Origin: Blastomonas natatoria
Lineage (GTDB): Bacteria; Pseudomonadota; Alphaproteobacteria; Sphingomonadales; Sphingomonadaceae
Reading direction: 5' to 3'
DNA length: 64,000 nt
Assembly: GCF_003201955.1 (NCBI RefSeq)
Contig: NZ_QJJM01000001.1
Coordinates: 62,001-126,000 of the forward strand
Every line of letters begins with the position of its first letter. Positions within the stretch are counted from its first letter, which is position 1. This document shows, in pieces, positions 1 through 7,986 of this stretch. The position numbers and the translations under genes are program-made. Below the pieces are notes generated by a model. It ran no database searches and was not told where the DNA came from. It worked only from the letters and a program-made list of their open reading frames with translations.

Positions 1-1496
1 CGCCTGTTGTCATTCTGGGGAGCGCGGCTGGGCATGCCTTGCCGGCTGTCGCTGGAGCTCCCGAAATACTCGTAAAGCGCACCGCCGAGCTGATAGGCGC
101 GCCACGCCAGGGCATAGGCCCAGAAGCGGTCGGCATGGACGTCGCCATCGTTGACGATCCGGACGCTGCCCGATTCCTCGCTGCCCATCTTCTTGAGCGC
201 CATCAGGTCGGCGCGCGTGATCGCGTCGGACCGTATGCGGACCTTGCGCTGCTCGAAAGCCTTCTTGAGCCCGATCGCCAGGTCATAGCGGTTGGGGCCG
301 GTCAGCAGCTCGCCATAGACCCGGGTTGCCCCGTGCTTGATGATCAGATCCTCGACGACCTTCTCGCCCATGCCGGTCTGGTCGACGCGGGCCTGCACGA
401 CGCGGCGGCGCAGGAACAGCCCGTCGAAGAACGCGTCCTGGTGCGCGAAGGTCTGGCCGCTTTCCTCGTAAGTGTCGCGCTGCCAGAGCACGTCGCCGAT
501 CAGCTCCATGCAATATTGCACCTGGCCGTCGCGGCGGCGGGCCACGTCGCGGCCGACATAGCACAGCCCGCCGGCATAATGATCGGGCAGGCCGCATTCG
601 GGATGCTCGGCCGCGATGATGTCCTCCAGCGCGATCAGGCAGCCCGAACCGGTCTTGGGAACGCAGTCGAGCTCTTCCTCCGCGTCCTCGCCATAGGCGG
701 CTCGGATCTCCGCTTCCCATTGCTCCTTGCCCGGCAGCTCGGTGCCCTTGGTCCGCGCGACCAGGGCAACGCGCTCGTAGAGCCCGGCCTCCATCGCATC
801 GGCGAAGGTGATCTTCATCGTCTGCCCGGCGCGCTTGCCCGCTCGTATCTCGTCGAGCAGCACGTTGAACGGGTTGGCGACGCCGTCATGGGTCGAGATG
901 ACCACGACCTGGCCGCCCCAGATCAGCAGCGCCATGGCCGACTTGATGACCTCGTTGACGTTCTTGTGGAACGCGGCCTCGTCGATGATGACGATGCCCT
1001 GCTTTCCTCGCAGCGCACGCGGCACGCTGGGCAGCGCGGTTACCCGGAAGCCGCTGGCAAAGCGGATGCTGAAGGCCTTGACCCCATGCTCGCGGCCGTT
1101 CTCGTCGGTATAGAGGACCTCTTCTTCGACCAGCTCGCCCGCGACCAGGCCAAAGGCCCGCGCCCACATGGCGCAGACCTCGATAAACTCCAGGGTCATG
1201 TCCTTGTCATAACCCATATACCAGACGTTCTGCCCACCGGCATCGACGGCGCTTGCTGCCTTCAAGGCGGCAAAGGCAGCAACGCCCCAGGTCAGTCCGA
1301 TGCGCCGGCTCTTCTCGATGACCAGCAGCGCGGTGCCGGCGAACAGCTTGTCGACCGTCTTCTGCTGATAGCCGAGCAGTAGGTCGCCCTTGGGCAGCCG
1401 CACGATCGCAGCCTCGGCCGCAGCGCGATCGCCCTGGATTTCGCGGCGGCGGATTTCCTCGTCGCGCTTGGCCTGGTCAGCCGGTGACAGCTTCAC
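1..1496 (-). CDS. Mu-like phage terminase large subunit (gp28 type), 3' end outside window
   Basis: The ATP-driven DNA packaging motor of a Mu-like phage. Reading leftwards from a GTG at 1496, the frame stays open to the window edge (about 498 codons) and lacks its true C-terminus. An atypical Walker A appears as KSRRIGLTWG about 70 codons in, and a Walker B as GIVIIDEAAF near codon 170. The C-terminal half shows an acidic nuclease-like stretch (CYVGRDVARRRDG). The GTG overlaps the stop of the upstream gp27-like gene as GTGA, which supports this start through translational coupling. In Mu-like phages the portal (gp29) normally follows, so the morphogenesis genes should continue left of the window. 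Family assignment is firm; the intactness of the missing end cannot be judged. Confidence 0.88.
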   Translation of the reverse strand, partial: MKLSPADQAKRDEEIRRREIQGDRAAAEAAIVRLPKGDLLLGYQQKTVDKLFAGTALLVIEKSRRIGLTWGVAAFAALKAASAVDAGGQNVWYMGYDKDMTLEFIEVCAMWARAFGLVAGELVEEEVLYTDENGREHGVKAFSIRFASGFRVTALPSVPRALRGKQGIVIIDEAAFHKNVNEVIKSAMALLIWGGQVVVISTHDGVANPFNVLLDEIRAGKRAGQTMKITFADAMEAGLYERVALVARTKGTELPGKEQWEAEIRAAYGEDAEEELDCVPKTGSGCLIALEDIIAAEHPECGLPDHYAGGLCYVGRDVARRRDGQVQYCMELIGDVLWQRDTYEESGQTFAHQDAFFDGLFLRRRVVQARVDQTGMGEKVVEDLIIKHGATRVYGELLTGPNRYDLAIGLKKAFEQRKVRIRSDAITRADLMALKKMGSEESGSVRIVNDGDVHADRFWAYALAWRAYQLGGALYEYFGSSSDSRQGMPSRAPQNDNR

Positions 1497-2074
1497 GAAT
1501 CGCTCCCCAGAACGGCGTGGCGGATCGCTTCGACGGTGTCCCTGGACAGGCCCTTGGCGCGTGCCGCCGTGGTCGCCTTCTCGGCCGCAGCCTTGGTCGC
1601 CTTCTCGGCCGCGCGGCGCTCGGCCTTCTCGACCACGTCCAGGTCCGTCTTGCGCGCCAGCGCCAGGTTGCGCAGCGCCTCGGAGAATTCCTTGGCCTCT
1701 TTCGGAGTGAGCTGGATGCCATTGCCGTCTTTCTCGGCAAGCATCAGGCGGAACATGTTCGCGTGCAGCAGCTGGCCGTTCAGGTCGAGCAGCTCGGACT
1801 GGCTGGAGTTGCCAGCCTGTTTGGCGAGCGCCTCGGCATACGCCTGGGTTTCGCGCATCTCGCTGCTGATATCGGCAAGGGTCCGCACATGACGGCCGAG
1901 AGCGGACCGGCTGATATGGCCCTGGCCCATCTTGATCAGCTGGTCCCTGATCTCGTCGATCGTCCAGCCCTTGTCGATCCGCAGCTCGTTGATGAGCGCG
2001 CGGATCTCCGGGTCCAGCCGGTCGATGCTGGACAGCGTATGCTTCAGGGGTTTGGGACGGGCACGCCGCGCCAT
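1493..2074 (-). CDS. Mu gp27-like phage protein (DUF3486)
   Basis: 193 aa, matching the DUF3486 family that sits directly upstream of the terminase large subunit in Mu-like phages and is thought to act as the small terminase or DNA recognition subunit. Residues 1 to 70 hold a helix-turn-helix-like segment (WTIDEIRDQLIKMG, then ISRSALGRHVR). The rest is helical and ends in an Ala/Lys/Glu-rich coiled coil (AAEKATKAAAEKAT). The ATG at 2074 lies one base after the stop of the gp26-like gene. An in-frame start further upstream would run back into that gene and is not needed. The stop overlaps the terminase GTG. Confidence 0.85.
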   Translation of the reverse strand: MARRARPKPLKHTLSSIDRLDPEIRALINELRIDKGWTIDEIRDQLIKMGQGHISRSALGRHVRTLADISSEMRETQAYAEALAKQAGNSSQSELLDLNGQLLHANMFRLMLAEKDGNGIQLTPKEAKEFSEALRNLALARKTDLDVVEKAERRAAEKATKAAAEKATTAARAKGLSRDTVEAIRHAVLGSDS

Positions 2075-2075
2075 G

Positions 2076-2390
2076 TCAAACTGCCGTGCCGGGGCTGGGC
2101 TTCTGCACGCCGGGAGCGTGCGACTTGCCCGCCGCAACATCGCCGCCGCGCTCGCTCAGCGTCGCCACCATGACGGTCGATGCGCCCGGCCGCAGGATGG
2201 TAATCAGGCGCTGCTCTTCCAGCCAGGTCAGGTGTCCGCGCATCTGATCGCGGGTGCAGACCAGGCCATGCGCCTCGACGCTCTGGTGCAGGATGCTGTC
2301 ATTGGCGAAATAGCCCGGCGCATCGGCCAGTAGGCGCAGGATGCACAGGCGGATATGCGCCGCATGAAGATCTGCGAAGCTGCCGCTCAT
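2076..2390 (-). CDS. Mu gp26-like winged-helix phage protein (VpaChn25_0724 family)
   Basis: 104 aa. The sequence reads as a winged-helix fold: an N-terminal helix (HIRLCILRLLADAPG), a recognition-helix region (TRDQMRGHLTWLEEQRLI) and a beta-wing with LSERG. This matches the small family found between the DUF2730 and DUF3486 genes in Mu-like prophages. Its exact role in packaging is not established. The start overlaps the preceding stop as ATGA, and the next gene starts one base after its stop, so the trio behaves as one translationally coupled block. Confidence 0.8.
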   Translation of the reverse strand: MSGSFADLHAAHIRLCILRLLADAPGYFANDSILHQSVEAHGLVCTRDQMRGHLTWLEEQRLITILRPGASTVMVATLSERGGDVAAGKSHAPGVQKPSPGTAV

Positions 2391-2707
2391 TTGCCGTTCA
2401 CTCCCTTCTCGAGGAAAAAGTCTTCCAGTCGGCGCACGCCCTGGGCGGTGCGGTCGGAAAGCTCGCGGTGCCCGTCGAGCTTGGTCTCGATCCGCGCCAG
2501 GTCCGCCTTGGTTGCCATCTGGCCGACGCTGCGCTCGATCGCCTCGAACCTGGTCTCCAGCTCGCGGACCTCGCCCTTGATGGTCATCAGGTCCTTGCTG
2601 ATCTTGCCTGTGTTCTCGGGGTTGGCCCGGCCATGACGAAACGCCACGACAATGCCGATGATGATGAAGGCCATGATGGCCAGTTCGAAAGGGCTAGTCG
2701 GCGGCAT
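2387..2707 (-). CDS. Mu gp25-like phage protein (DUF2730)
   Basis: 106 aa. One N-terminal membrane segment (FELAIMAFIIIGIVVAF) is followed by a long amphipathic coiled coil (GEVRELETRFEAIERSVGQM and onward), the DUF2730 layout of Mu-like phages. The frame extends upstream to 2785, but that part lies within the preceding gene and reads as an Arg/Pro-rich shadow, so the ATG at 2707 was chosen. It overlaps the upstream membrane-protein gene by 14 nt and the downstream gene by 4 nt. Function unknown; a membrane-anchored coiled coil next to the lysis genes could also act in lysis. Confidence 0.78.
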   Translation of the reverse strand: MPPTSPFELAIMAFIIIGIVVAFRHGRANPENTGKISKDLMTIKGEVRELETRFEAIERSVGQMATKADLARIETKLDGHRELSDRTAQGVRRLEDFFLEKGVNGK

Positions 2708-3161
2708 GTCGGGAATCCTCGGGTATCTCTGGCTGAGCGAACAGGTCGGGTTGCTCGGGTGGCGGTGGCGGCTGGCCGATCGCACGGCGCAGGCTTGCCA
2801 TGATCTGGGTGCCGATGAGCTCGATCACGCTGAAGCCTGCGAAGCCGAGGCCGATCGACACGACCAGGGCGAACAGCAGGCCCGGCCTGCTGTCGATCAC
2901 CCAGACCAGGGCCAGCAGTGCCAGGATTGCCGACACAGCCAGGTTGCGGCCGAGCGACAGCGACGGGTTGCCCTTGGGGCTGAGAGGCCGTGCCAGGAGC
3001 ACGCCAATTACCGCGACGGCAGACGTGACGATCGGAACTGAGACGCCCAGCACATCGGCGCTGTAAGGCGTGGCCTGGTGAAGGGGTTGCGTCGCTGCTG
3101 TGGCAGCGAAGGCCGGTGGCCAGAGCGTCATGAACGCCATTGATGCGGGCTTGATGGTCAT
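2694..3161 (-). CDS. Small phage membrane protein, candidate holin
   Basis: 155 aa with three hydrophobic stretches: VSVPIVTSAVAVIGVLLA, NLAVSAILALLALVWVI and LFALVVSIGLGFAGFSVI. The tail is charged and proline-rich (QPPPPPEQPDLFAQPEIPED). Size, topology and position in a block with Rz/Rz1 fit a holin, but I do not recognise a specific holin family. The ATG at 3161 overlaps the stop of the SGNH gene as ATGA. A longer in-frame version to 3254 lies inside that gene and is rejected. No signal sequence is evident. Confidence 0.6.
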   Translation of the reverse strand: MTIKPASMAFMTLWPPAFAATAATQPLHQATPYSADVLGVSVPIVTSAVAVIGVLLARPLSPKGNPSLSLGRNLAVSAILALLALVWVIDSRPGLLFALVVSIGLGFAGFSVIELIGTQIMASLRRAIGQPPPPPEQPDLFAQPEIPEDSRHAAD

Positions 3162-5326
3162 GCCAGGCCAAGCTGTTCGACCGCAGCGCGGCCATATTGC
3201 TGAAGCTCGAAGATGCCGGGGTGGTTGCCGCCTGCGCCGATATTGGTGGAGCAAAGCGCCTCGGCGGGCATGCCGATCGCACCGAGATTGCGATCATCGG
3301 CAATCGCCGTCGTGCTGATGAAGGCCGCGCCCGAGTCCATGGCGGCGGCTTCCAGAGCGTCGCAGGTGTAGCGCCAGTTGCTCACACTTTCGTCTGCGTG
3401 AGGCCGGGGACAGCCCATGACGATCGGGATCGCACCCTCTGCCTGAAACTGCCCGACCATGTTGACGATGTTTGCATAGGTCGAGGTGCTGCCGCGTTCG
3501 TTCATGCCGAAAGCGATCACGACGGCATCAAGGGATGCAGCCAGCGGCACGGCGATGCGGGCAGGCCACAGGCCGTTATTGTCGCTGTTCGCGCTCGTGG
3601 TCCCACCGATGCCGTAATTCAGATAATCGACAACATCAGCGCCCGCGAGCGCATCAAGCGCCGCCTTGATCGACCAGTTCCAGCCAATCTTGGTGTGGAC
3701 CTGGCCGGACCCGTCGCCGAAATCGAACAGCGGCAACAGCGCGAGCGTGTCGCTGGGATAGGCCGAGAAATAGACCGATCGCCTGTCGCGCCATTCGCCA
3801 TTCGCCGCATATCGAACCGCCGCATCGCTTGGCGCGCCCGTCTGCAGGGCAGTGATGCTGTCGCCATAGCCGCCCCAGTTGATCGCATCGCCGCGCATCG
3901 CCTTGCCGATCACGGGGCGCAACAGGCCACGATTGCGCTCGGCATGGCGCGCCATGTTTGGTTCCTGGCCGATCTTGATCAGCCCACGGAACTGCGCGCA
4001 GTTGACCGCCCCGACCGCGCCACTGTCGCGAACCAGCGCGCGGGCTAGCAAGACCTTGCCGGCAGGCGTGGCTGGCAGATACTCGATCGCGTCAAGTTCC
4101 TCGTCGCGCTGTTCGGTCGCCTCAGTTGAAATCGCCCCGGTCAGCCGGTCAGCGTAAACCCCGAACGCCCATTCTTTTCCAGCAGCGGCGGCGGTGAATG
4201 TCACAGTGTCGCTGACAGCCACCTCATTGCCGTTGGCAAACAGCTTACCCGAGACGGTCAGATTGTTGCCGACCAGCGCGACATCAACGCTGGCACTGCG
4301 GAACGGGTCAGCCTTGACCGCTCCGGCACCGGTATCGAACAGCTCCGTCGTCACCGCAAAGGCCGGGCGGATGGCGATGATGGGGATGGCTTCCCAAAAA
4401 CCGGCGGCTTGTCCCTCAAAGCGATACCAGCCATACTGATATTGCTGGGTCGCGCCGCTGACCGGGCCGTGCGACAGATTGTTATACTGCGGCACATCCG
4501 AATTGTTGACGGCGACCACATCGAAAATCAGCAACGTGCCATCCGGCGCCGTCTGGCCGCCGAGCGGGATCGTCGCGACACCGCCGACGCCGGAAACCAG
4601 ACCAACCTCGGCAAGCGTGAATTCGCGCGTGTCAATAACCGTGTCGCCAGCATTGCCCGGCTGGCTGTTCAGCCAGGCATCGGTGCTCAACCTGCTGGAA
4701 CGCTTGACTATGATCTTGGTCGCCGCGCTGCTGGTGAACGTGAAGGGAACCAGCAGGGTGGCAAGAGGCGTGTCCGCGGGCACATCTTCGCCGCCCATCA
4801 CTGCGACAGCAAGGTTTGTGCTGTTGCCGGTGCTGTAATTCCCTGCTGCCGGGCGATCGACTGCGGTCGCGATGATGGTGTCGAAGCTCGCGTTCACCTT
4901 GGCGTTCGTCGCGATCGTATCTGCTAAAAGGGCAGCGGCGATGGCTGCACTTTCACCTGCGGCCTCTTCAGAAGCCGATGCCTGATCAACCAGCGCCTGG
5001 ACTTCGGCACTGGCGTCGGCAGACAGCTTCTCGAACTGTAACCAGTTGCCAGTGCCGGGCGCGCCGACCTTACGCCACCATCCATTCTTGGCCGGGTTGG
5101 GGTCTGCAAATACCAGGCCGATGCTGTTGGCGGGATAGTCGAGCAGCGCCTGCAGGTCTGCCTCTTCCTCGGTCGTCTCGTCGGTCGAGATCAGCCTGCC
5201 AAGCAATTGCCGGATTTGAAGCTTTTGCATCGGCCCGCCAGGCTCCTGCACGGCGGTCAGCGCATTCGGGCTGACCGCCGTGGCTGCCGGCAGCTGCTCA
5301 AAGGATCGCGTCTCAAGGTCGCTCAT
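3158..5326 (-). CDS. Large phage protein with C-terminal SGNH/GDSL hydrolase domain
   Basis: 722 aa. Residues 1 to about 160 look like a virion-associated module with an Ala-rich coiled coil (DASAEVQALVDQASASEEAA). The middle is beta-rich and repetitive (SGVGGVATIPLGGQTAPDG). From about 485 the SGNH signatures appear: GYGDSITA (block I, nucleophile Ser), GIGGTTS (block II Gly), AFGMNE near 604 (block III, with Glu after Asn) and GGNHPG near 700 (block V His). The enzyme should remove ester groups such as O-acetyl from a surface or wall glycan. A tail fibre/depolymerase or a lysis esterase are both possible. The ATG at 5326 overlaps the Rz1 stop as ATGA and is preferred over one three codons upstream. 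The position inside the lysis block is unusual for a tail protein. Confidence 0.75.
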   Translation of the reverse strand: MSDLETRSFEQLPAATAVSPNALTAVQEPGGPMQKLQIRQLLGRLISTDETTEEEADLQALLDYPANSIGLVFADPNPAKNGWWRKVGAPGTGNWLQFEKLSADASAEVQALVDQASASEEAAGESAAIAAALLADTIATNAKVNASFDTIIATAVDRPAAGNYSTGNSTNLAVAVMGGEDVPADTPLATLLVPFTFTSSAATKIIVKRSSRLSTDAWLNSQPGNAGDTVIDTREFTLAEVGLVSGVGGVATIPLGGQTAPDGTLLIFDVVAVNNSDVPQYNNLSHGPVSGATQQYQYGWYRFEGQAAGFWEAIPIIAIRPAFAVTTELFDTGAGAVKADPFRSASVDVALVGNNLTVSGKLFANGNEVAVSDTVTFTAAAAGKEWAFGVYADRLTGAISTEATEQRDEELDAIEYLPATPAGKVLLARALVRDSGAVGAVNCAQFRGLIKIGQEPNMARHAERNRGLLRPVIGKAMRGDAINWGGYGDSITALQTGAPSDAAVRYAANGEWRDRRSVYFSAYPSDTLALLPLFDFGDGSGQVHTKIGWNWSIKAALDALAGADVVDYLNYGIGGTTSANSDNNGLWPARIAVPLAASLDAVVIAFGMNERGSTSTYANIVNMVGQFQAEGAIPIVMGCPRPHADESVSNWRYTCDALEAAAMDSGAAFISTTAIADDRNLGAIGMPAEALCSTNIGAGGNHPGIFELQQYGRAAVEQLGLA

Positions 5327-5631
5327 CTGGGGCACTGGTCCTTCGCGTCGTGAATGCGGCCTTCCACCAGGCCGAGGTAGATCAGGGTGTCGGACAGCCA
5401 GGCCATGCCCGGCTCATTCCCGTTGATGACGGCATCGGCCGAAGGCTGCGGCTTCATGGGCAGCGCCGCCGTGATCTCGGGCGGGCAAACCGTTCGAACG
5501 ATCGTGCGCGTCTCGATCAGCGGGTCGGGCTCGATTGATGGGCGGTCAGTCGGCGAGGTCGCGCAGGCATGAAGCATCGCAGCGGATAAGGCTGCCAGCA
5601 TCACGCGGCGCACGGGCGATCGTCTGGGCAT
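5323..5631 (-). CDS. Rz1-like outer-membrane spanin lipoprotein
   Basis: 102 aa. An N-terminal positively charged signal (MPRRSPVRR) and hydrophobic core (MLAALSAAMLHAC) end in a lipobox whose Cys would be acylated. The mature part is short and proline-rich, as expected for an o-spanin. The first 86 nt overlap the 3' end of the Rz-like gene in another frame, the classic nested Rz/Rz1 layout. Together the pair would fuse inner and outer membranes at the end of lysis. The start at 5631 is chosen because it places the signal peptide at the N-terminus; in-frame codons upstream are Arg/Pro-rich shadow. Confidence 0.75.
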   Translation of the reverse strand: MPRRSPVRRVMLAALSAAMLHACATSPTDRPSIEPDPLIETRTIVRTVCPPEITAALPMKPQPSADAVINGNEPGMAWLSDTLIYLGLVEGRIHDAKDQCPR

Positions 5632-6070
5632 GGGCTTGGGCTTTCTGGTTGGCCGTGGCGGCGCGGGTTTCGGCGCGCAGCACAGCAAGGTCCTGCGCAT
5701 CGATCAGCGCGGCGATGGTTTCGTTGGCCTGGGCGAGCTCGCCCTGGGCCAGCTCGCGGGCAAGAAACTCGCGCTTGACCTCGGCCGAGCAGACCAGCCG
5801 GATCGCGGCGCGACTTTTGATCAGGTCGGGCGCGCCGAGCGCATGGTCGCAGGCCTCGGCGCGGCGCTGCGCCTCGATTGCTTGGCGCACCTTGGGCAAG
5901 CAGGCGTCGATCGGCTTGTCGGCCGCGCTGGCGGCCTTGTCGCAGGCAACAGCAGCGTCGGCCTTGGCCTTCTGGTGGAAGCGGTCGGCAGCGAGACCGA
6001 AGAGCGCGCCGATCGCAATCGCCAGGCCAGCCAGGCCCAGGAATCGCCAGATGGGAAAGCCGCCCATCAT
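5546..6070 (-). CDS. Rz-like inner-membrane spanin
   Basis: 174 aa. One N-terminal transmembrane helix (IWRFLGLAGLAIAIGALFGLA) is followed by a long periplasmic helical region rich in Ala, Glu and Gln (ELAQGELAQANETIAALIDA), the i-spanin layout. Several paired cysteines (ACDKAA, DACLPK, EACDHA, RCDASC) are unusual for Rz and could form disulfides. It starts with tandem ATG codons overlapping the stop of the endolysin remnant, and its 3' end contains the nested Rz1 start. Assignment rests on architecture and neighbours, not on a conserved motif. Confidence 0.7.
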   Translation of the reverse strand: MMGGFPIWRFLGLAGLAIAIGALFGLAADRFHQKAKADAAVACDKAASAADKPIDACLPKVRQAIEAQRRAEACDHALGAPDLIKSRAAIRLVCSAEVKREFLARELAQGELAQANETIAALIDAQDLAVLRAETRAATANQKAQAHAQTIARAPRDAGSLIRCDASCLRDLAD

Positions 6071-6225
6071 GCAGCACCTCGCGCGAACTTGGCATGCGCG
6101 GCAGCGATCTTCTCGTCGTAGCGGTTGTCTGCGAAGCCGCTGCCGTTGTAACCGCGCGCAAAGGGCTGGCAGTCGAGCGCCCGATTGCTGATCTGGCGCA
6201 GGGCCGGGACGAGCTTCTTGTTCAT
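6067..6225 (-). pseudogene. C-terminal remnant of N-acetylmuramidase endolysin (DUF3380)
   Basis: A 52-codon frame starting at ATG 6225. Its second half (FARGYNGSGFADNRYDEKIAAA) matches the conserved end of the phage N-acetylmuramidase family, whose members are several times longer and carry the catalytic Glu near the N-terminal end of the domain. That part is absent here, so the product should have no lytic activity. It follows the truncated MuA gene after only 8 bases and is tightly coupled to Rz (stop overlaps ATG). The most economical reading is that one deletion removed everything between the first quarter of MuA and the last part of the endolysin. Confidence 0.65.
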
Positions 6226-6233
6226 GATTAAGG

Positions 6234-6668
6234 TCACGAACGCATCACCGCCATCGATCGGGTCACGCCCGCCGCCTCATAGCGCTCGATCCGCTGCACC
6301 GCGTCCAGGCGGCGCTCGGCCTCGGCCCTGGTCTTGGCGTTCTGCGCCTCATACCAGCTCCACAGCTGCGATGCCGCGATGCCCGATGCGTCGTCGGGCG
6401 AGGCGTGGACCTGCCCGTCGATCGAGATGCCGCGCCGGACCAGCTCGGCCCGCGCGATCGCCGGCAGGATGCGGATCGAATATTCGAGACCGCCGCCCCG
6501 GCCAGCGCGCGGGCGCGCCAGCGGAGCGCCCCGGCTGTCCACCGCCAGCGCCCAGCGCTCGTCTGCGGCGCGCTCGTTCACCTTGCGCTTGATGCGCGGC
6601 AGTCCGGGCAGGGCCAGCTCGGCCAGCTCTGCTGCGGTGAACCACGTCTTTGTGCCTGACTGGATCAA
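6234..6668 (-). pseudogene. MuA transposase, N-terminal DNA-binding part only
   Basis: 144 aa from a TTG that overlaps the previous stop as TTGA. Residues 8 to 70 match the Mu-type HTH domain of MuA (WFTAAELAELALPGLPRIKR, later RGGGLEYSIRILPAIARAEL). The next part (ERRLDAVQRIERYEAAGVTR) corresponds to the start of the internal end-binding domain. In MuA this region is followed by about 500 residues with the DDE catalytic core and the MuB-interacting tail. Here the frame ends at AVMRS, in the middle of that domain. The product could still bind phage end sequences but cannot cut or join DNA. See the remnant at 6067 for the other side of the deletion. Confidence 0.75.
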
Positions 6669-7129
6669 CGTCCGCCCCTCTTCATCGGTTTTGCTATTGT
6701 TGCGAGCATTCGCTGGCGGGCCTTCAGCTCCGCCACCTGCCGGTCGATGTTGCCCATCTCTGTCAGGATCATTTCATCCCCAACCACCAGAGCCGCGCCG
6801 ATCCGGCGCATCAGCGGATCGATGACATCAATGCGCCCCGTCACTGCGATCAGTGCCAAGGCCCGGTGGAAGGGAATGTTATGGTTGCCACGCGCCTCGG
6901 ACGCATAAGCATCGAGCATCAGTGCCGAGACTTCCTCGTCCAGTAAGGCTGACATCGCGCCTGCAATCTCTTGCCGCGAGCGCGGATCGCCCTTCAAGAC
7001 CATACTGACGCCAGCCGCTGTCATGGCACCGAGACCAGCCAGATCGGCGGGCTTGGTTGCAGGCTTAGGAACTTCAAAACTGAAGCCCAGCTGGCTGCTG
7101 TCAAAGGAAGGGCGGCGCTTGCGGGTCAC
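6665..7129 (-). CDS. Phage early-operon protein of unknown function
   Basis: 154 aa. The GTG at 7129 overlaps the preceding stop as GTGA, the coupling used throughout this operon. Upstream in-frame codons to 7282 lie within the neighbouring gene and are rejected. No motif is recognised. After a polar N-terminus (TRKRRPSFDSSQLGFSFEVP) the protein is predicted mostly helical, with an acidic stretch (LLDEEVSALMLDAYASEARG) and a C-terminal helical, basic tail (QVAELKARQRMLATIAKPMK). It lies directly upstream of the MuA gene, so a role in early replication or transposition control is possible but unproven. Confidence 0.7.
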   Translation of the reverse strand: MTRKRRPSFDSSQLGFSFEVPKPATKPADLAGLGAMTAAGVSMVLKGDPRSRQEIAGAMSALLDEEVSALMLDAYASEARGNHNIPFHRALALIAVTGRIDVIDPLMRRIGAALVVGDEMILTEMGNIDRQVAELKARQRMLATIAKPMKRGGR

Positions 7130-7419
7130 GGGCGCGCAGGCTCCTGCGGTGCCCAACGGGAGCATGCCGGTGCGTTGACCTTGATGTCGGTGCCGGGTCC
7201 CTTGGTCCAACGGATCAGGGCGCATTTCGGGAAGGTTTTCGCCCCGCCTTGGACGCGGCGAATGTGGCGGCAGGTCTTGCACTTTTCGCCAGCAGGACCG
7301 GTGCCAGGCTGCGCGGCATAACCGCTCTTGCGCTTGCGCTTGCCGCTGACCAGCCGGATGCTCGGCCTTTCGGTGAGCGGCATGTCGAGCGCCAGTTGGA
7401 TACGGGGATCGATCGGCAT
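7126..7419 (-). CDS. Small zinc-ribbon-like phage protein
   Basis: 97 aa. A cysteine cluster (CKTCRHIRR, PKCALIRW, ACSRW) gives four Cys in a CxxC-x(n)-C-x(n)-C pattern, suggesting one bound zinc. The N-terminal 35 residues are basic (RLVSGKRKRKSGY), which would suit nucleic-acid binding. Similar small zinc proteins are common in early regions of alphaproteobacterial phages, but no function is known to me. The ATG at 7419 shares its G with the upstream stop region (TGATG overlap). Confidence 0.7.
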   Translation of the reverse strand: MPIDPRIQLALDMPLTERPSIRLVSGKRKRKSGYAAQPGTGPAGEKCKTCRHIRRVQGGAKTFPKCALIRWTKGPGTDIKVNAPACSRWAPQEPARP

Positions 7420-7733
7420 CAGCCGTGCTCCCCCATGCCCAGATCGCGCGCGTGCTCGATCACCTGCTCGGCCTGCATCGGCTCGCGCTTGCCGCTGACC
7501 CGATAGCGGCGGACCATGGCGCTGCGGTCGGTGCAGTCGACCAGGATGCAGCGCGCCTTCAGGAATCGGATGGCGGCGTCCAGCCGCGCTTGGCGCTCGG
7601 CGATCGGATCGGCCCGCAGCGCCGGTGCGGGCTTGCGCGGGTTGCGCGGGGCGGCGATCGGGCGGGCCTGGATGGGTGCGCTCGGTGCAGTCGCCGGGCG
7701 CAAATCGAGCTGACCTGCGATCTTGCGGATCAT
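7419..7733 (-). CDS. Phage early-operon protein of unknown function
   Basis: 104 aa from an ATG at 7733 that follows GAAGG by about 12 nt. Codon use is strongly GC-rich at third positions. The N-terminal half is Pro/Ala/Arg-rich (PIQARPIAAPRNPRKPAPAL). The C-terminal half is a compact alpha/beta-looking domain (RLDAAIRFLKARCILVDCTD, then RRYRVSGKREPMQAEQVIEH). The frame is open far upstream, to 8399 and beyond, so this could instead be the end of a 326-aa protein. The intervening codons look non-coding and another frame codes there, so an independent gene is preferred. Confidence 0.55.
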   Translation of the reverse strand: MIRKIAGQLDLRPATAPSAPIQARPIAAPRNPRKPAPALRADPIAERQARLDAAIRFLKARCILVDCTDRSAMVRRYRVSGKREPMQAEQVIEHARDLGMGEHG

Positions 7734-7750
7734 CGCAAGCCGATCGACCT

Positions 7751-7954
7751 TCAGCTCGGGCGCTGCGGCGTCTCGCTCTGCATCCGGGCGAGCAGGTCGG
7801 GTGGCAGCTCCTGGTCGAGCCGATCGAGAAACGACGCGAGGCGCGCGGTCGCTGTCATCAGCTCGTCCTTTTGGTTCGCCCTGATCGGCCCCGGCCTGTC
7901 CAACCCGGTCATGCTCGCCGCCAGCGCGACGTTCTTCGGGGTCAGCGGCAGCAT
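7751..7954 (-). CDS. Small phage protein of unknown function
   Basis: 67 aa from an ATG at 7954 preceded by GAGGAG seven nt upstream, a good ribosome binding site. Codon third positions are almost all G or C, while the overlapping long frame here is poor in GC3 and rich in Asp/Glu/Arg, so this frame is the better coding candidate. The protein is mostly helical (TATARLASFLDRLDQELPPD) with no recognised motif. It ends 17 bases before the next start. Confidence 0.55.
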   Translation of the reverse strand: MLPLTPKNVALAASMTGLDRPGPIRANQKDELMTATARLASFLDRLDQELPPDLLARMQSETPQRPS

Positions 7955-7986
7955 GGGCAGGCTCCTCGGCATCTGCAGGAAGGGAT

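Noticed and set aside
39-1382. Long open frame on the plus strand opposite the terminase
   Set aside because: It is a shadow: the minus strand encodes a recognisable gp28-type terminase with Walker motifs and coupled start, while the plus frame has no family features.
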